Assembly: GCA_034408745.1 (NCBI GenBank)
Contig: JAWXCM010000114.1
Location: forward strand, 1 to 19,077
Reading direction: 5' to 3'
From: JAWXCM01 sp034408745
Lineage (GTDB): Bacteria > Acidobacteriota > Terriglobia > Bryobacterales > Bryobacteraceae
DNA length: 19,077 bases
Part shown: positions 1 to 6,759 of the stretch, one piece after another
Numbering within the stretch: the stretch's first letter is position 1
How the letters are laid out: the number at the start of each line of letters is the position of its first letter
The notes under the pieces: generated by a model
Database searches by the model: none
The model's input: the letters and a program-made list of their open reading frames with translations, nothing else
Told to the model about the DNA's origin: nothing
Translations under genes and position numbers: made by a program

Positions 1-1
1 G

Positions 2-226
2 TTCAAGACCGCATTCGAAGCCGAGCAAAAGAAACAAGCGTGTCGGGATTTGGCCGAGCGCGTCGCTATCACGAAAGAGAGCCTGGCCGACGTGAAAGCC
101 GAGAAGCCGGAGGGGCCCCTGAAGCCCGGGGAGTTGAAAGCGTTCGAGGCGGCGAAAGAGAAAAAGGTGAAGGCGCTGGAAGCGAAGCTGGCTCAGGAGA
201 AAGCCGTGTTATGCGGGAGCAAATAA
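2..226 (+). CDS. C-terminal end of a Glu/Lys-rich coiled-coil protein (partial)
   Basis: The reading frame is open from the left edge and stops with TAA at 224-226, giving 74 visible residues. The tail is highly charged, with runs such as EAAKEKKVKALEAKLAQEK that should form a long helix or coiled coil, and it ends in CGSK. GC-rich third positions support real coding in this frame over the overlapping Arg/Gly-rich frame that starts at 40. The last 16 bases overlap the start of the next gene, so the two are probably translated together. The family cannot be named from this fragment. Confidence 0.6.
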   Translation, partial: FKTAFEAEQKKQACRDLAERVAITKESLADVKAEKPEGPLKPGELKAFEAAKEKKVKALEAKLAQEKAVLCGSK

Positions 227-642
227 AAACGAAGGAAGGGCGCCTGGAGTTGCTGGACTCCACGGTAGCCGCGGCTGAGGATATCCGCTCCGTGCTGATC
301 GATCGCACCCGGTCGGCGATCCCGGCGGTTGCCAGGAAGGCGAGGCCTTTGCTCACGGAACTGGAGATCGTCGAGGACGATTTGCGTGTCACGCGGGCGC
401 TGCTTGACGGCTCTGCTTCCATCAAGCCGATCCCGGTTGTGGCGGTGACGGAACTGGACGAACTGGGAGCGCTGCTCGATCGGAATACGAAACAGCACGC
501 GATCGCAAGTGCCACGTTCACGGTGCTGGCGCAATCTGTGACAGCTGCGTCGCGTATCGGGCAGATTCTGGATGAGAGGCCGAGGCCTCAGGCGCGGTCG
601 GCTACTTCCGGTCTGCCGGGAACTTCAACTCAATCTTCCTGA
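211..642 (+). CDS. Unrecognised 143-residue helical protein
   Basis: I do not recognise the family. I chose the ATG at 211 because an AGGAG at 195-199 sits 11 nt upstream and because the same frame before 211 reads as Arg/Gly/Glu-rich shadow sequence over the real end of the upstream gene. The product begins MREQIKTKEGRLELL, has no signal peptide or membrane segment, and is predicted from composition to be mostly helical to about residue 115, including TELDELGALLDRN. A Pro/Ser/Thr-rich tail follows. The start overlaps the upstream stop by 16 nt, which suggests translational coupling. The tail overlaps the end of the opposing gene (602-919) by 41 bp. The frame is well supported but the function is unknown. 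Confidence 0.6.
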   Translation: MREQIKTKEGRLELLDSTVAAAEDIRSVLIDRTRSAIPAVARKARPLLTELEIVEDDLRVTRALLDGSASIKPIPVVAVTELDELGALLDRNTKQHAIASATFTVLAQSVTAASRIGQILDERPRPQARSATSGLPGTSTQSS

Positions 643-919
643 CCTTGTTGTCGAAGCGGCTGATGGAAGCGGGTTTAGTTTCCTTTTCGCCGAGGCGGGC
701 GCGCACTTCGTAGTCGGCTTCCGGGCTGAGGCCCACAAACACGAACGTGCCGTCCTCGCGGGTCACCGCGCTGCGCACGGAGCTGTCCGTGACGCCTTTC
801 AGCAACACCGTGGCGCCGGTCACAGGGGAGCCATTCGACTCCATCACCACACCTTCCGCGTTTTTGGCCATAAGGCCCGCCGCCGCCACAAGCGACAGCA
901 GAGCCACACGTAGCTTCAT
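602..919 (-). CDS. Small secreted carboxypeptidase-regulatory-like domain protein
   Basis: This 105-residue protein starts MKLRVALLSLVAAAGLMA, a clear Sec signal peptide with likely cleavage near residue 18-20. The rest is a single beta-sandwich of the carboxypeptidase regulatory (CNA-B-like) type: GVVMESNGSPVTGATVLLKG, then TREDGTFVFVGL and YEVRARLG. This is the fold found at the N-terminus of Oar-type receptors, here standing alone. I chose the ATG at 919 over a GTG at 937 because it gives a clean signal peptide. A -10-like TAATAA lies 5 nt upstream. The HNH gene lies 39 bp upstream on the same strand. Role inferred: periplasmic or surface binding module with no enzymatic residues. Confidence 0.75.
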   Translation of the reverse strand: MKLRVALLSLVAAAGLMAKNAEGVVMESNGSPVTGATVLLKGVTDSSVRSAVTREDGTFVFVGLSPEADYEVRARLGEKETKPASISRFDNKVRKIELKFPADRK

Positions 920-924
920 ACTGA

Positions 925-930
925 TTATTA
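925..930 (-). promoter_or_regulatory. -10-like element TAATAA just before the 602-919 gene
   Basis: On the minus strand TAATAA is followed by 5 nt and then the ATG at 919. Transcription would then start at or next to the start codon. No convincing -35 is visible at 16-18 nt, and no Shine-Dalgarno site fits before the ATG. Inferred from spacing only. Confidence 0.35.
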
Positions 931-958
931 GACGCACGGGCGCGCCGAAAGGTCCACC

Positions 959-1273
959 TCAGATGGGCGGTCTGGAGCGAACCCGCAGCCCGGCGGGTCG
1001 CCTGGCCACCCAGTCGACGAATTTGGCGATTTCCGGGTGCGCCCGGAGCGCTTCCACTGTGTTGTATTCCAGCTCCAGCTGCTTCTCAGTCAATACCTTG
1101 TGGATGAAGCCGTGGCAGGGCCGGCATAGGTCGGCCGTACGGGTCCGCACCTCGTCGCGACCGAACAGCTTCTGGTTGCGTTTGTTGGTGTGGCGAGTCT
1201 TCGGGATGAGGTGATGCCGCGTCACCTCGATTTCATTTCGCCCGCACAGTTTACATATGCCTCGCTTTGGCAT
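959..1273 (-). CDS. Small stand-alone HNH-type zinc protein
   Basis: This 104-residue protein reads MPKRGICKLCGRNEIEV, then RHHLIPKTRH and LCRPCHGFIHK. It shows the HNH / beta-beta-alpha-metal layout: a CxxC near residues 7-10, the HH pair near 20-21 with LIPK, and a second CxxCH near 50-54 with a further His. Known members bind zinc and often nick or cut DNA, but many stand-alone small HNH proteins have no tested role. The ATG at 1273 is directly supported by the N-terminal zinc knuckle. Its start lies only 12 bp from the divergent sulfatase start. No intron, intein or methylase partner is present, so homing or restriction is not supported. Confidence 0.75.
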   Translation of the reverse strand: MPKRGICKLCGRNEIEVTRHHLIPKTRHTNKRNQKLFGRDEVRTRTADLCRPCHGFIHKVLTEKQLELEYNTVEALRAHPEIAKFVDWVARRPAGLRVRSRPPI

Positions 1274-1278
1274 TTAAT
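1250..1278 (+). promoter_or_regulatory. Promoter of the sulfatase gene (TTTACA-17-TTTAAT)
   Basis: TTTACA at 1250-1255 and TTTAAT at 1273-1278 are separated by exactly 17 nt, close to the sigma-70 consensus. The expected transcription start is near 1285, and the ATG is at 1286, so the message would be leaderless. The -35 and spacer lie inside the first codons of the opposing HNH gene. No Shine-Dalgarno sequence precedes the ATG. Confidence 0.55.
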
Positions 1279-1285
1279 AGACAAG

Positions 1286-2683
1286 ATGCAATCCAGGCGT
1301 AGTTTCCTCATTCAGTCCGCACTGGCGGCTCCGATGGCCGCGCTCGCGCAATCCGGCCGCCGGCCGATGAACGTTCTCCTGATCATGGCGGACGACATGA
1401 ATAACTCGCTGGGCTGCTACGGCCACCCACTGGTGAAGACGCCGAATCTGGACGCGCTGGCCGCCCGGGGCGTGCGGTTCGACCGCGCCTATTGCCAGTT
1501 CCCGCTCTGCGGCCCCAGCCGAGCCTCCATGCACACCGGGCTCCGGCCCGACGTGACGCGCGTGCTCGACAACAATGTCGATTTCCGGGACCACATTCCG
1601 AATGCCGTCACCATGCCGCAGTTGTTCAAAAACAGCGGCTACTTCACCGCGCGCACGGGCAAGATGTACCACATGAATGTGCCCAATGAGGTCGGCACGC
1701 CCCGATTCCAGGACCCGCCGTCGTGGACGCACGACCACAGTCCGCAGGGTCTGGAGTTGAAGACCGAAGGCGAAGGGCTGCGGACCAACCCCATGCCATA
1801 CATAGTCGCGAAAGACGCGCGGGGGCAGGCGGATGAGAATGCCGCGGATGAGGCGATCTCTGTCCTTGAGAAGCATCGGAATGAGCCGTTTTTCCTCGGC
1901 TGTGGTTTGATTCGACCTCACCTGCCGTTCGTCGCGCCGGGCAAGTATTTCGACATGTACCCCGCTGGCAAAATGGACCTGCGCGTCAATCCGCCCGACG
2001 ATCTCGACGACATACCCGCGGCACACAAGGCCATCCGGGCCAACCAGTGGAATCACCAGAAGATGAGCCCGGAGCGGCAACGCATGGCGCTGCAGGGCTA
2101 CTACGCCTCTACCAGTTTTATGGATTACGAGGCTGGCCGGGTGATGGACGCGCTGCAGCGTCTGAATCTGGCCGACCGCACCGTCGTCGTCTTCGTCGGC
2201 GACCACGGCTGGAATCTTGGCGAGCACACCCGCTGGATGAAGATGAGCCTGTTTGAGGAATCGGCCCGCGTGCCGCTGTTGGTCGCCGCGCCTGGAATGA
2301 AGGGGAACGGGAAGGGGTCCAGAGCGCTGGTCGAGATGGTGGACATCTACGGCACGACAGCCGAGCTTGCGGGCCTAAAGCCGCCAGCCGATTACCAGGG
2401 CACCAGCATGGTCCCGCTGCTCCAGTCGCCCGAGCGCAGGTGGAAGTCCGGAGCGTTCACGCAGATCCAGTTCCAGGGCGAGATCGTCGGCCGGTCGATC
2501 CGCACCGACCGTTATCGCTATATGAAGTGGGAAGGCCACGGCGACGGCGAGGAGTTGTACGACCACCAGACCGACGCCCACGAGTTCACGAACCTCGCCG
2601 GCAAGCCCGAGCACGCCGCCACGCTCGGGAAACTGCGGGGCGCGTTGAAGGCTGGCTGGCAGTCGGCACGTCCGACTGTCTGA
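1286..2683 (+). CDS. Tat-exported sulfatase, iduronate-2-sulfatase-like
   Basis: This 465-residue type I sulfatase probably hydrolyses sulfate esters on glycans in the periplasm or at the surface. The N-terminus, MQSRRSFLIQSALAAP, is a twin-arginine signal, which favours the ATG at 1286 over the upstream frame extension from 1190. Metal ligands are Asp36-Asp37 (LLIMADDM). The catalytic signature is CGPSRASMHTG with Cys75, the residue oxidised to formylglycine in this family. The second metal site is Asp306-His307 (FVGDHGWNLGEH). KMYHMN and the general layout resemble bacterial iduronate-2-sulfatases, but substrate is not assignable. No formylglycine-generating enzyme or anaerobic maturase is in the window. 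Cys-type sulfatases exported by Tat are expected to be matured and folded in the cytoplasm. Confidence 0.92.
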   Translation: MQSRRSFLIQSALAAPMAALAQSGRRPMNVLLIMADDMNNSLGCYGHPLVKTPNLDALAARGVRFDRAYCQFPLCGPSRASMHTGLRPDVTRVLDNNVDFRDHIPNAVTMPQLFKNSGYFTARTGKMYHMNVPNEVGTPRFQDPPSWTHDHSPQGLELKTEGEGLRTNPMPYIVAKDARGQADENAADEAISVLEKHRNEPFFLGCGLIRPHLPFVAPGKYFDMYPAGKMDLRVNPPDDLDDIPAAHKAIRANQWNHQKMSPERQRMALQGYYASTSFMDYEAGRVMDALQRLNLADRTVVVFVGDHGWNLGEHTRWMKMSLFEESARVPLLVAAPGMKGNGKGSRALVEMVDIYGTTAELAGLKPPADYQGTSMVPLLQSPERRWKSGAFTQIQFQGEIVGRSIRTDRYRYMKWEGHGDGEELYDHQTDAHEFTNLAGKPEHAATLGKLRGALKAGWQSARPTV

Positions 2684-2696
2684 GGGGATGTCCCCT
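2658..2696 (+). terminator. Tandem hairpins at the 3' end of the sulfatase gene
   Basis: The first dyad is CAGTCGG (2660-2666), loop cacgt, CCGACTG (2672-2678), extendable by one G-U and one G-C pair into the last sulfatase codons. The second is AGGGGA (2683-2688), tg, TCCCCT (2691-2696), directly after the stop. No U-run follows, so this is a weak candidate for a terminator or RNA-stabilising element. Confidence 0.35.
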
Positions 2697-2765
2697 TGTG
2701 CCTGCGATCTCCGCTCTCACTGTTAGCCGGGCAGCACCGGTGAATCTTCCGAAAGTGAGATCCGC

Positions 2766-3557
2766 ATGCACTTTATTCGAGTGGGACTACTCTGCGTTAC
2801 CGCGGTTGCCCCGCTGTTCGCCGACACAATCGTTGTTCCCGGGGCGTTTTCATTCGCCACCGGCCCATACGGCAGCAGCGTTCCCTTTACGTGGTTTCCT
2901 CCAAACCTGCGCTCTCAGACGGTGTACAACGCTTCGTTATTTTCGTCCATAACGGAGGCTGTAGCGATCACCGGTGTCAGTTACCGGCTTCACCGCGATT
3001 TTGACGTGAACTTCAACTACACGATCCCCGACTTTCAGCTAACGCTGTCCACGACGTCGGCCGCCGCGGGCGGTCTCAGCACTACGTTTGCGAACAATAC
3101 CGGATCGGACGCGACGGTAGTGCGTACCGGACCGTTGACACTCGCGCATACGGTTGGCATGGGTGCTCCGCGGCCTTTCAACGTGTCGGTCAGTTTTTCC
3201 ACACCGTTCCTGTACGATCCGTCGGCTGGAAATTTCCTGATGGACTATCGCGTTACCGGAAACACGCCTCCCACCGCTTACTTCGACAGCACCTTCGATT
3301 TCTCGCCGGGCGGCACGCAGTCGAACGGCATTTCGGGAGTTCTTACAGACCAGCCGAACCAGGCGAACGCATTCCCGCTGAACTGCTGTCCGGCGTCCAA
3401 CGGAACGCAACCAGGCGGGCTGATCATCCAGCTTGAGTACGATGCCGCGTCCGAGGTGCCTGAGCCGGCGACGCTCCCGCTGACTGGAGCCGCGGGTGTG
3501 GCTGCCGTGCTGGCGCTACGCCGTCAGTCGGCCCGCAATCCGGCGAGCCAGCGCTGA
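2766..3557 (+). CDS. PEP-CTERM sorting-domain protein
   Basis: This 263-residue exported protein has a Sec signal (MHFIRVGLLCVTAVAPLFA, likely cleavage before Asp20), a beta-rich body with many Ser/Thr/Asn residues and an NCCP pair, and a C-terminal tripartite sorting signal. That signal is VPEP at about residues 231-234, a hydrophobic stretch, then the basic end LRRQSARNPASQR. Proteins of this class are processed at the PEP motif by an exosortase and delivered to the outer surface or exopolysaccharide. The body is not a domain I recognise. No exosortase gene lies in the window. A GAGAT-like weak ribosome site precedes the ATG. The 3' end overlaps the opposing gene by 34 bp. Confidence 0.88.
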   Translation: MHFIRVGLLCVTAVAPLFADTIVVPGAFSFATGPYGSSVPFTWFPPNLRSQTVYNASLFSSITEAVAITGVSYRLHRDFDVNFNYTIPDFQLTLSTTSAAAGGLSTTFANNTGSDATVVRTGPLTLAHTVGMGAPRPFNVSVSFSTPFLYDPSAGNFLMDYRVTGNTPPTAYFDSTFDFSPGGTQSNGISGVLTDQPNQANAFPLNCCPASNGTQPGGLIIQLEYDAASEVPEPATLPLTGAAGVAAVLALRRQSARNPASQR

Positions 3558-3931
3558 GCCAGTGCTTCGGCGCTCGCCGACTGCAGGTCAAGAGGCTCCG
3601 CCGCCTGCTCCGCGCCCGATTCGGAGAACACCGCTTCTACGCCTGTGGGCGTGGGACGCAGCTCCAGACGCACTTCCCTGGCGTCGAGCCGCAATGTGCT
3701 GCCCATCCACGCCATGTTCACTTTCACACGCAGCCCATGCCCGATGCGCACCGCATGCATCAGCAGATCGTTCACGAACGGGCTCTTCTTCAAAGCCTCC
3801 GCATTGGGCGCAATCAGCATCGCCCAGGACTTCTCATCCTGCTGTCGCTGCCGCTGCTCATGCGTGTTCTCTCGCTCCTGGTTTCCTTCCAGGCTCTTCA
3901 GGCTGCTTTCGAGATTATCGAGGAAGCTCAT
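3524..3931 (-). CDS. Unrecognised 135-residue hypothetical protein
   Basis: I do not recognise the family. The ATG at 3931 gives MSFLDNLESSLKSLEG. A GTG three codons upstream is possible but less likely. A Glu/Arg/Gln-rich linker (about residues 17-32) precedes a region that looks folded: SWAMLIAPNAEALKKSPFVN, then LRVKVNMAWMGSTLRLDA and VRLELRPTPTGVEAVF, which alternates like beta strands. The end is an Ala/Leu-rich helix. No signal peptide or membrane helix is visible, so it is probably cytoplasmic. It diverges from the 3D-domain gene and converges on the PEP-CTERM gene with a 34-bp overlap. Base composition fits its neighbours, which supports real coding. Confidence 0.65.
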   Translation of the reverse strand: MSFLDNLESSLKSLEGNQERENTHEQRQRQQDEKSWAMLIAPNAEALKKSPFVNDLLMHAVRIGHGLRVKVNMAWMGSTLRLDAREVRLELRPTPTGVEAVFSESGAEQAAEPLDLQSASAEALAQRWLAGLRAD

Positions 3932-3981
3932 AAACACCACGAGCCAGGCAGGAGGCCCGGCAGTAACAGGATCGTAATGTG

Positions 3982-4023
3982 ACCGCGCCCCAATCCGGTA
4001 CTGGTACCCAGGCGCGGTAAACT
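3982..4023 (+). promoter_or_regulatory. Nested inverted repeats and -10 before the 3D-domain gene
   Basis: Outer arms ACCGCGCC (3982-3989) and GGCGCGGT (4011-4018) are a perfect 8-bp inverted repeat. Between them lies GGTAC-tg-GTACC (3997-4008). The right outer arm runs into a -10-like TAAACT (4018-4023), which ends 6 nt before the ATG at 4030. The layout fits a repressor or activator site laid over a promoter for a leaderless message. No good -35 is visible, which is compatible with activator dependence. All inferred. Confidence 0.4.
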
Positions 4024-4029
4024 GTAGAA

Positions 4030-4689
4030 ATGCGTCAATCGATACTGCTGGTAGCAGTCAGCCTGTTGGCGGCGCCAAAAGCGTCTCCCGCAGACCCAAA
4101 GCTCAAGCAGCCGATGAGCCGGAATGAGCGAGCTAAGTTTACCGCGTTCGCGTACAGCACAGGTATTAAGACGGCAGAAGGAGTGCCGCCGGTTCCGAAG
4201 CTGACGATCGCCGCCGATCCAAAAGTACTTCCGATCGGTTCTCGCGTCCGAGTCTCAGGTGCCGGACCATGGTCCGGCGAATACCGAGTCGGCGATACAG
4301 GTAACAAAATTAAGGGCAATGTTGTCGACATCTACGTTCCCTCCGACAAAGAAGCTTTTGCATTCGGAAGACGAGTTGTCGAACTGATCCTCCTGGAACC
4401 TGCACCCCTGAGGTTAGCTTCCCACGCAGGAAGCGTTCCCCGGAAAATTGCACCAACCCAAACAGCCAGAGCCCGAGTCGCTGCCGAAGAAGGCAGCCGT
4501 GCCCGGACTAAAACCGCATCAACCACAGCAAGCCCGGCAAACAAAACCGCCCAGTCCGCTTCTTGTTATAGATGCCGCACTCAAGGGAGGGATATCATAG
4601 CGGTAGATGAAAGCCGGGGAACAGAGACCGCCGGTGACCCTGCGCCTGGAGACGCTGGAATCAGCGCTGGCGCAAACAATCCGGGGTAA
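4030..4689 (+). CDS. Exported 3D-domain (double-psi beta-barrel) protein
   Basis: A signal peptide (MRQSILLVAVSLLAAPKASPA) is followed by a 3D domain at about residues 35-125: TAFAY, then AADPKVLPIGSRVRV, GEYRVGDTGNKIKGNVVDIY and FGRRVVELILLE. The three family aspartates are all present (ADP, GDTG, VDIY). Such domains, as in MltA and RlpA/YocH-like proteins, act on or bind peptidoglycan. The Cys often seen after TAY is absent. After about residue 125 the sequence is low-complexity Ala/Thr/Ser/Arg, and the last 28 codons overlap the start of moxR. The real domain clearly ends well before the stop, so the tail may be tolerated rather than functional. Confidence 0.78.
   Translation: MRQSILLVAVSLLAAPKASPADPKLKQPMSRNERAKFTAFAYSTGIKTAEGVPPVPKLTIAADPKVLPIGSRVRVSGAGPWSGEYRVGDTGNKIKGNVVDIYVPSDKEAFAFGRRVVELILLEPAPLRLASHAGSVPRKIAPTQTARARVAAEEGSRARTKTASTTASPANKTAQSASCYRCRTQGRDIIAVDESRGTETAGDPAPGDAGISAGANNPG
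4593..4598 (+). promoter_or_regulatory. -10-like TATCAT before the MoxR gene
   Basis: TATCAT ends 8 nt before the ATG at 4607 and lies inside the tail of the 3D-domain reading frame. A purine-rich AGGGAGG at 4584-4590 is 16 nt from the ATG, too far for an ordinary Shine-Dalgarno site. No clear -35 is seen. It may give moxR its own near-leaderless transcript. Confidence 0.35.
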
Positions 4690-5569
4690 GTCCGAAGTCA
4701 TCCGGTTGTCTCTGGTCTGTCTTCTGTCCAGAGGTCATCTCCTTATCGAAGATGTGCCTGGGGTGGGTAAAACCACCCTGGCTCATGCACTTGCACGATC
4801 CGTCCAGTGCGAGTTCCACCGCCTCCAGTGCACATCCGACATGCTGCCGGGAGATATTCTCGGCGTCACAATATACAACGCGCATTCGGAAGCTTTCGAG
4901 TTCAAACCCGGCCCGGTTTTTTCGAATTTTCTTCTCGCCGACGAAATTAACCGTGCCACTCCCAAAACTCAGTCCGCACTGCTCGAAGCAATGAGCGACC
5001 GTCAGGTCACCACCGACGGCCGGGCCTATCCACTGCCCGACCCGTTCATGGTGATCGCCACGCAGAATCCGGTGGAGCACCACGGCACGTATCCGCTCCC
5101 GGAATCGCAGCTGGACCGTTTTCTGATGCGGATCCGAATCGGCTACCCCGATCTGACCGCTGAACGCGAGATCCTCCGCACCTCGGCGAGACCCGCGGAA
5201 GCCGGTGGCGCCCAGCCCATCCTCACCGCTGCGGAGCTGGTCCATTTCCAGACCCTGACCGAACAGGTCCGCGTGGACGACGCACTCATCGACTACATGC
5301 TCGCAATTGTCCAGCGCACCCGCCAGCACGAAACGCTCTCGCTGGGCGTCAGCCCCCGCGGAGCCCAGGGATTGTACCGGGCGTGTCAGGCGCTGGCACT
5401 GCTGGAAGGCCGTGAGTGGGTGTTGCCCGACGACATCAAGCGCCTTGCGGTCCCGGTCTTTGCCCACCGTGTCATCATCAATGCAAGGGCTTCCCTGACC
5501 CAGCGGTCGACCGAGACCGCCGAACGCATACTGCAGGACATCATGACGCTGGTCGACGTACCCGTCTGA
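4607..5569 (+). CDS. MoxR-family AAA+ ATPase
   Basis: This 320-residue protein matches the family's usual length. Walker A is EDVPGVGKTT with Lys55, Walker B is LLADEINRA with Asp112-Glu113, followed by the family signature ATQNPVEHHGTYPLPESQLD and LGVSPRGAQ near residues 247-255. MoxR ATPases act as chaperone-like motors that help mature or activate partner proteins, usually through vWA-domain partners. The usual neighbours (DUF58, vWA or transglutaminase genes) are absent: the next gene is the YchF-like NTPase, 28 bp away. The ATG at 4607 gives the normal spacing of about 50 residues before Walker A. It overlaps the preceding reading frame by 83 nt. Confidence 0.93.
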   Translation: MKAGEQRPPVTLRLETLESALAQTIRGKSEVIRLSLVCLLSRGHLLIEDVPGVGKTTLAHALARSVQCEFHRLQCTSDMLPGDILGVTIYNAHSEAFEFKPGPVFSNFLLADEINRATPKTQSALLEAMSDRQVTTDGRAYPLPDPFMVIATQNPVEHHGTYPLPESQLDRFLMRIRIGYPDLTAEREILRTSARPAEAGGAQPILTAAELVHFQTLTEQVRVDDALIDYMLAIVQRTRQHETLSLGVSPRGAQGLYRACQALALLEGREWVLPDDIKRLAVPVFAHRVIINARASLTQRSTETAERILQDIMTLVDVPV

Positions 5570-5597
5570 TCCAAAATTCGGCTCGCGTACATTTTCT

Positions 5598-6671
5598 ATG
5601 AAGACTGCCATCGTCGGTCTGCCCATGGTGGGCAAGACCTCACTGTTCACGATTCTCACAGGCGTGCATGAAGCGACGCGCGCCGGTCTGATGGAAGCTC
5701 GCGTCGGTGTGACCAAGGTACCCGACCCGCGCCTCGACGCACTCGCCGAGCTCTTCAGTCCGCCGAAAATCACATTCGCCACGGTGGAATATCTCGATTT
5801 CCCGGCGATCTCGAAGGAAGCCCTGCGCAACCCGGGCTACCTCGCCAGCCTCCGCAATGTCGACGCGCTGGCCCAGGTGCTGCGTGTATTTGAAGACCAG
5901 TCCGTGCCGCACGAATTCGGCTCGGTAGACCCGCTGCGCGATGCGGCGGAGCTCGACACGGAGCTGATCCTCAGCGATCTGGTGGTGGTGGAAAAGCGCA
6001 TCGAGCGGCTGGAGAAAGACCGCAAGAAGATGAAAACTCCCGAGATCGACCGGGAGTTCGAACTGCTCACCCGCTGCAAGGAAATGCTCGAGAACACCGA
6101 GCCGCTTCGCAATCTGGAGCTGTCGGCGGACGACGAGAAGCGGATTCGCGGCTTTATGTTCCTCTCGCAGAAGCCCGTGCTGTACGTGCTCAACCTCGGC
6201 GAGGAAGACGCTGCGAAGCTAAAGGAGCGGGAAGAAGAGTTCCGCAAAGGGGAGCTCGGCAACCGGCCGCGGACTGCCATCTCGGGCGTCTGCGGGAAGA
6301 TCGAAGCCGAACTGGCGGAGCTGTCGCCGGAGGAATCGCAGGAGCTGCTGGCCAGCTACGGCCTCGAAGATTCCGGCATGCAGCGCCTGATCACGGCCAC
6401 TTACTCCCTGCTGGGGCTGATGTCGTTCCTGACGGCCGGTGAGACCGAGTGCCGCGCCTGGACGATTCCAAAAAACAGCAAGGCGCCCCAGGCCGGCGGC
6501 GCCATCCACACAGATCTGGAGACGAAGTTCATTCGCGCCGAGGTGGTGAACTGGAAGGATCTGGTCGGCCTGAACGGCTATCCCGGCGTTCGCGACAAAG
6601 GCCTCCTGCGCCTCGAAGGTAAGGAATATATCGTTAAAGACGGCGACGTGCTGGTGATTCGCCATAGCTAA
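5598..6671 (+). CDS. Divergent YchF/OLA1-like NTPase
   Basis: This 357-residue protein has YchF/OLA1 length and order: a G domain with a helical insertion (about residues 130-190), then a C-terminal TGS (DUF933) domain (about 277-355) reading RAWTIPKNSKAPQAGGAIHT and ending EYIVKDGDVLVI. Walker A is GLPMVGKTS (Gly7-Ser15). The specificity motif is NLGE (Asn199-Glu202), the NxxE form that in this family favours ATP over GTP. Known YchF is ribosome-associated and redox-regulated. Oddities: the usual Asn of GLPNVGKS is Met, and the Gly-rich switch II (DIAGLVKGAS in E. coli) is replaced by YLDFPAISKE, losing the DxxG glycine. It may therefore be a paralogue with altered catalysis, so I give no symbol. 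Confidence 0.85.
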   Translation: MKTAIVGLPMVGKTSLFTILTGVHEATRAGLMEARVGVTKVPDPRLDALAELFSPPKITFATVEYLDFPAISKEALRNPGYLASLRNVDALAQVLRVFEDQSVPHEFGSVDPLRDAAELDTELILSDLVVVEKRIERLEKDRKKMKTPEIDREFELLTRCKEMLENTEPLRNLELSADDEKRIRGFMFLSQKPVLYVLNLGEEDAAKLKEREEEFRKGELGNRPRTAISGVCGKIEAELAELSPEESQELLASYGLEDSGMQRLITATYSLLGLMSFLTAGETECRAWTIPKNSKAPQAGGAIHTDLETKFIRAEVVNWKDLVGLNGYPGVRDKGLLRLEGKEYIVKDGDVLVIRHS

Positions 6672-6759
6672 CGCCTCGCTCCACTCCCGCATCGGGGTCT
6701 CGGCGGTCTTCGCTCTGAACGGACTGGTTGTCTCTACCTGGGTTTCTCGAATCCCCGCC

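Noticed and set aside
40..210. Upstream extension of the 143-residue gene to an earlier start
   Set aside because: This part overlaps the real end of the preceding gene in another frame and reads as Arg/Gly/Glu-rich shadow. The SD-supported ATG at 211 fits better.
959..1273. HNH gene as a homing endonuclease or restriction enzyme
   Set aside because: No intron, intein, methylase or mobile-element borders are visible around it, and it is a small stand-alone domain.
1274..2227. 317-codon minus-strand open frame opposite the sulfatase
   Set aside because: It mirrors the sulfatase codons and is Arg/His/Val-rich. The sulfatase frame carries catalytic motifs throughout.
4661..5830. 389-codon open frame on the minus strand across moxR and the YchF-like gene
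   Set aside because: It is a shadow of two well-supported genes. The product is low-complexity with no domain, signal or conserved motif.
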